From positions 434,001 through 498,000 of the forward strand of contig NZ_OY760438.1 of assembly GCF_963663625.1 (NCBI RefSeq): a stretch of 64,000 bases of DNA, read 5' to 3'. Positions 60,677-64,000 of the stretch are shown in pieces (positions within the stretch are counted from its first letter, which is position 1; every line of letters starts with the position of its first letter). The stretch is from an uncultured Ilyobacter sp. (GTDB lineage: Bacteria > Fusobacteriota > Fusobacteriia > Fusobacteriales > Fusobacteriaceae). A program made the translations under genes and the position numbers. The notes beneath the pieces are model-generated. The model saw only the letters and a program-made list of their open reading frames with translations. It made no database searches and was not told the DNA's origin.

Positions 60677-61357
60677 ATGAATCTAAAAAGAATTGCTCTA
60701 ATAATACCTCATACAGACACTACGCTCGAAACTGATTTTCAAAACTTTTTACCTGATGAGTATATACTTCATACACAACGGATTTGGTTAGATGAAGTAG
60801 GAGAAGAGTCGGAAAAAAGGATGGTAGATGAAAACTTGCCAAAGGGTTTAAAATACCTTAAAGGAATAGCAGAATATGATGGAGTTGTATTTGGGTGTAC
60901 CTCAGCATCTGCAGTTTATGGTAAAGAGGGTTTAAATAGACTAGAAAAATACTTAAGTGAAGAGTTTAATTGCAAAAGTATTAGTGCTTTCGGAGCAATT
61001 CTTGAAGATTTACAAAAAATAAATGTGTCTTCTGTGGGATTGATTACACCGTACACAGAAAGTGTTAATAAATTTATGATCAAAAGCATGGGGCAATTTA
61101 ACGTAAATATAAACTTCGAAGCAGGTTTAGGCTTAAGCGATGATTGTGAAATTTCAAAAGTTAAGCCTGAAGAAATTATTGGGTTTATAAAAAAGCATTC
61201 TGAGAATATAAAGAAAAACTGTGATGCTCTCTTAATATCCTGTACAAACTTCAGAGCAATGGAAGTTAGGGAAGAAATAGAAGCAATTCTAGGGATTAAG
61301 GTAATTACAAGCAATTATAGTATATGCAATTGGTTGACACATGGGGATCCGTATTGA
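60677..61357 (+). CDS. Asp/Glu/hydantoin racemase-superfamily enzyme (maleate isomerase/arylmalonate decarboxylase-like)
   Basis: A 226-aa protein of the two-cysteine racemase superfamily: RIALIIPHTDTTLETDF start, the first catalytic Cys in VVFGCTSASAVYG and the second in LLISCTNFRAMEV, with the VGLITPYTESVNKFM strand between. The N-terminal PHTDTTLE opening resembles maleate cis-trans isomerases and arylmalonate decarboxylases more than glutamate racemases. It starts 28 bp after the ureohydrolase gene. A joint catabolic step on the ureohydrolase product is the inference. Confidence 0.82.
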   Translation: MNLKRIALIIPHTDTTLETDFQNFLPDEYILHTQRIWLDEVGEESEKRMVDENLPKGLKYLKGIAEYDGVVFGCTSASAVYGKEGLNRLEKYLSEEFNCKSISAFGAILEDLQKINVSSVGLITPYTESVNKFMIKSMGQFNVNINFEAGLGLSDDCEISKVKPEEIIGFIKKHSENIKKNCDALLISCTNFRAMEVREEIEAILGIKVITSNYSICNWLTHGDPY

Positions 61358-61365
61358 GTTAACAA

Positions 61366-61512
61366 CGATCTTTTATGACTGTGGGAAGTCAAGGTTAGAT
61401 TTGACTATGTTAAAAATTACCATTGGAAAGATACACACGGAACCTCTTCACGTACAGAGGTGTAGATGACAATTTATTTGTAGGCTGGTTTAGCCGAGAG
61501 AAAGGCTAAAAA
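61366..61512 (+). pseudogene. 3' remnant of a second ureohydrolase gene
   Basis: About 145 bp align with the 3' end of the intact gene at 60500-60640: GATTTGACTATGTTAAAAAT against GATTTGACTACGTTGAAATC, and GGAAAGATACACACGGAAC against GGGAAGGATCCGCATGGAAC. A Trp codon has become TAG and one base has been lost. The rest of the copy is gone. It lies between the racemase-like gene and the transporter. Confidence 0.85.
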
Positions 61513-61543
61513 TAAAATAGGATGATTAATAAGGGGGCTAATT

Positions 61544-62791
61544 ATGAGTCAAGAGATTTTAGAACAGACTGGATCAAAATTTTCCTTGAAAGACAAAATA
61601 AAAGCTATGGGACCGGCAGTTGTCATTGTAGGTTCTTTCCTGGGACCGGGAACTGTGACAACAGCAACCAGAACAGGAGCAGGTTTTGGATATGGATTAC
61701 TCTGGACTATTGTATTTTCAATTATTGCAACAATCATTTTGCAGGAAATGTCTGCAAGATTGGGGATAATAACGCAGAAAGAGCTATCTGAACATATTAT
61801 AGATATATTTGAAGAGAAGCCTATGCTAAAATCAATAGCAATATTATTTGTCGGTGGAGCTATTACTTTGGGTGGTATAGCTTATATGTCCGGAGACCTA
61901 ATAGGTACTTCCCTCGGTGTTTCCAATGTTACTGGAATTCCAACAAATTACGTTGCTCCAATTATTGGTGTAATAATATTATTTATTATTAATATGGGAG
62001 ATGTAAAGTGGTTGGAAAAAATACTTAGTGTATTAGTTGCCTTAATGGTCTTTGTCTTTGTAGTAACAATGGTTGTAGTTAAACCAGATCTTGGTGAGAT
62101 GGCAAAAGGTTTTGTTCCGGTTATTCCTAAAGGTGGACTGATGAACTGTATTGCACTTATTGGTACGACAATTGTTCCTTATAATCTTTTTATTCACTGT
62201 TCAAATGCGAAAAAACACTGGAAAACTCCTGAAGAATTAGAGCTTTCCAAATGGGGAACCTATGCCGCTATTACAGTTGGTGGTATCATAACTGCTTCTG
62301 TTATGATTACAGCAGCAGCAGTCATGAAGGGAATGCCGGTAAACTCAGCGGCAGATATGGCTGTACAATTAGAACCAACATTAGGAAAATATTCTAATAT
62401 ATTTATGAGTGTCGGTCTCTTTTCAGCAGGGCTTTCATCAGCAATTGTGACACCCCTTGGAGTTTCTTATGTACTAGGTGGACTTCTTGGATGGAAATTA
62501 GATAAGAGTGATAAGAGATTTTTATACACAAATATTGGTATCCTTCTGCTTGGAATAATAGGTTCTGCAACTGGAATAAATCCTCTGAGCATAATAATTG
62601 CAGCCCAGGCATTAAATGGAATCTTTTTACCTGTTATTGTAATTTTCCTGGTGTATATAACTTGTTCTGAAAAGGTTCTTGGAAAGTATGCCAACAGTCC
62701 AATAGTTAAAATTTTAGGTATATTGATAAGTATAATAACTTTTGTTCTTGGTACATCAAGTGTTTTATCAGTTATAAAAACATTGTTTTAA
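61544..62791 (+). CDS. Nramp-related transporter lacking the canonical metal motifs
   Basis: A 415-aa integral membrane protein with 11 predicted helices in the LeuT-like inverted-repeat pattern of Nramp. The TM1 motif DPGN is GPGT (residues 34-37), and the TM6 motif MPH is VPY (residues 211-213, IVPYNLFIHCS). These are the positions that bind the metal in Nramp proteins, so manganese or iron transport is unlikely. The operon context suggests a nitrogenous organic substrate of the ureohydrolase. ATG follows AAGGGGGC. Confidence 0.85.
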   Translation: MSQEILEQTGSKFSLKDKIKAMGPAVVIVGSFLGPGTVTTATRTGAGFGYGLLWTIVFSIIATIILQEMSARLGIITQKELSEHIIDIFEEKPMLKSIAILFVGGAITLGGIAYMSGDLIGTSLGVSNVTGIPTNYVAPIIGVIILFIINMGDVKWLEKILSVLVALMVFVFVVTMVVVKPDLGEMAKGFVPVIPKGGLMNCIALIGTTIVPYNLFIHCSNAKKHWKTPEELELSKWGTYAAITVGGIITASVMITAAAVMKGMPVNSAADMAVQLEPTLGKYSNIFMSVGLFSAGLSSAIVTPLGVSYVLGGLLGWKLDKSDKRFLYTNIGILLLGIIGSATGINPLSIIIAAQALNGIFLPVIVIFLVYITCSEKVLGKYANSPIVKILGILISIITFVLGTSSVLSVIKTLF

Positions 62792-62888
62792 TAGCTATGA
62801 ATTAGTATTTAAATTATAAATCTGGATATTCTATATTTTTAGTTTTTCAAAAAAATTGTAAAAGTGATTTTGGATTTTAAAAATACAC

Positions 62889-62936
62889 TAGAGCTTAGAC
62901 CCCAAAAATGCTAGGTGGTTTAGGCTCTAATTTTTA
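62889..62936 (+). terminator. Terminator after the transporter gene
   Basis: TAGAGCTTAGACC, loop, GGTTTAGGCTCTA (two G-U pairs), ATTTTTAA. Glutaminase therefore may be a separate unit or reached by partial read-through. Confidence 0.8.
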
Positions 62937-62965
62937 ACTGATGATTTTTAATTAGGAGGTAGTGT

Positions 62966-63880
62966 ATGCAAGAGTTGTTAACTAATTTAGTTGAAAAATA
63001 CAGGGAATATTCGGTTAAAGGAAAAGTGGCAAATTATATCCCAGGACTGAGTCTAGCCAATCCAGAGGACCTTGGAATAGTAGTGTGTGATAAAAGTGGG
63101 GAAATTTACTCTTCAGGAGAGGCAGATAAATTGTTTACAATTCAAAGTATTTCAAAGATCATAACACTTATGCTTGCAATTCTAGATAATGGAGAAGATT
63201 ACGTATTTTCAAAAGTGGGAATGGAACCTACAGGAGATGCTTTTAATTCTATACAAAAGTTAGAGACGTGCAAATCACACAGACCCTACAATCCAATGAT
63301 AAATGTAGGGGCAATAGCAGTAAGTTCAATGATAAAAGGTGAAAGTCCAGAAGATAAATTCAGAAGGGTGCTTGATTTTTTCAAAAAAATTTCAGAAAAT
63401 CCTGATTTAAATTATGACAGCGATATATATCTTGGGGAAAAGATGACAGGTAACAGGAACAGGGCCATGGCTTATTTTATGAAAAATGATGGGATAATAG
63501 ATGGTGAAGTAGAGGAAGCACTGGATGTTTATTTTAAACAGTGTTCTATAAAAGTATCTGCGCTTGATCTTGCCAAGATAGGACTTTTTCTTGCAAATGA
63601 CGGGGTAATAAGCACCGGAGAGAGAGTTATTTCAATAAACACAGCCAAAATAGTAAAAAGTCTGATGATCACATGTGGTATGTATGATGGATCAGGTGAA
63701 TTTGCAGTAAAGGTCGGGATACCTTCAAAATCTGGTGTAGGGGGTGGAATCCTGTCAGTTGTTCCTGGAAAGATGGGGATAGGTGTTTATGGTCCAGCTC
63801 TCGATGAAAAAGGGAATTCAGTTGCAGGAATTGCACTTATGGAAGAACTCTCAAATGAATTATCACTTTCCATATTTTAA
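62966..63880 (+). CDS. glsA: Glutaminase
   Basis: A 304-aa serine-type glutaminase: the catalytic S61-x-x-K64 in FTIQSISKIITLML, HRPYNPMINVGAIAV, NRNRAMAYFMKNDG and SGVGGGILSVVPGKMGIGVY. It deaminates glutamine to glutamate. Together with a downstream partial gene it may belong to the same nitrogen-catabolic region. ATG follows TAGGAGGTAG. Confidence 0.96.
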   Translation: MQELLTNLVEKYREYSVKGKVANYIPGLSLANPEDLGIVVCDKSGEIYSSGEADKLFTIQSISKIITLMLAILDNGEDYVFSKVGMEPTGDAFNSIQKLETCKSHRPYNPMINVGAIAVSSMIKGESPEDKFRRVLDFFKKISENPDLNYDSDIYLGEKMTGNRNRAMAYFMKNDGIIDGEVEEALDVYFKQCSIKVSALDLAKIGLFLANDGVISTGERVISINTAKIVKSLMITCGMYDGSGEFAVKVGIPSKSGVGGGILSVVPGKMGIGVYGPALDEKGNSVAGIALMEELSNELSLSIF

Positions 63881-63923
63881 GATAAAAATGGATTAAGAAT
63901 ATAGATAAGGAGATGAATAATCA

Positions 63924-64000
63924 GTGAATATTCAAAATTCAGTATTTTCTTCTGAGGATATAAAATTTAAAACTATTGGGGAATCTGATCCTGTCATTTC
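63924..64000 (+). CDS. Start of a further gene (truncated by window end)
   Basis: A GTG 10 nt after AAGGAG opens a frame with no stop to the window end: NIQNSVFSSEDIKFKTIGES and five more codons. Too short to identify. It begins 43 bp after glsA and is probably cotranscribed with it. Confidence 0.5.
   Translation, partial: MNIQNSVFSSEDIKFKTIGESDPVI

Noticed and set aside
1-64000. tRNA, rRNA and CRISPR arrays
   Set aside because: I saw no cloverleaf with a GGTTCGA-type T-loop, no rRNA-like stretch and no regularly spaced direct repeats.

Overview
The window is AT-rich DNA with short intergenic gaps, strong GGAGG ribosome binding sites and TTG/GTG starts. Outer-membrane functions (TonB, a TonB-dependent receptor) sit beside genes that look low-GC and Firmicute-like (DapH-type lysine synthesis, lysine, glycine and c-di-GMP-I riboswitches, GltS). 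That mix fits a free-living anaerobic member of the Fusobacteriota (Ilyobacter/Propionigenium type). The assignment is inference; no rRNA or other marker is present. | Layout. 1-4730: tail of a histidine kinase, a REC-REC protein, a REC-REC histidine kinase and a REC-PAS-GGDEF-HD-GYP protein form a phosphorelay that ends in c-di-GMP metabolism. 4834-8848: a c-di-GMP-I riboswitch drives a solute-binding lipoprotein and a transmembrane HD-GYP sensor. The sensor gene is cut by an IS256-family element with an 8-bp target duplication, and removing the element restores one reading frame. 9401-9904: ferritin-like protein. 10634-16121: TonB, then a cobalamin-riboswitch cluster of a BtuB-like receptor, two short PduO-like proteins and a TIM-barrel protein. 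16588-20027: GltS, a BtuF-like binding protein and a secreted hypothetical. 20274-23340: a decayed region with a second c-di-GMP-I riboswitch, a 93-aa Cys-containing protein, IS256-family and hpf remnants and a DMT permease. 23519-27028: rmlACDB for dTDP-rhamnose. 27164-33423: an accessory stretch with a shortened chorismate-synthase homologue, tandem 48-aa paralogues, a duplicated 53-aa cassette (one copy broken), RsuA, an IS630-family element and small hypotheticals. 33675-37200: CoA-disulfide-reductase-like enzyme, class V aminotransferase, patatin. 37984-48052: the whole acetylase branch of diaminopimelate/lysine synthesis, with a lysine riboswitch before lysA-lysC-dapF-asd-dapA-dapB-dapH-patA and the deacetylase gene divergent. 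48148-50174: pseudouridine catabolism. 50441-55676: PhnA/YjdM-like protein, an SsuABC/NrtABC-type importer, a DUF1540 protein and a three-rhodanese lipoprotein. 55717-58495: tandem glycine riboswitch, threonine aldolase and a flavin disulfide oxidoreductase. 58650-64000: IclR regulator divergent from a ureohydrolase, an Asp/Glu-racemase-like enzyme, an Nramp-related transporter without the metal-site motifs, glutaminase and the start of another gene. | Themes. c-di-GMP is made, degraded and sensed at several loci here. Two vitamin/amino-acid regulons are complete enough to read. A family of dispersed, hairpin-containing repeats with shared inverted ends has at least five copies, one of them inside the lysine operon. 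The best candidates for undescribed biology are the c-di-GMP-riboswitch/binding-protein/HD-GYP unit, the cobalamin cluster with PduO-like proteins lacking the ATP motif, the ureohydrolase/Nramp-like module and the chorismate-synthase-derived protein.
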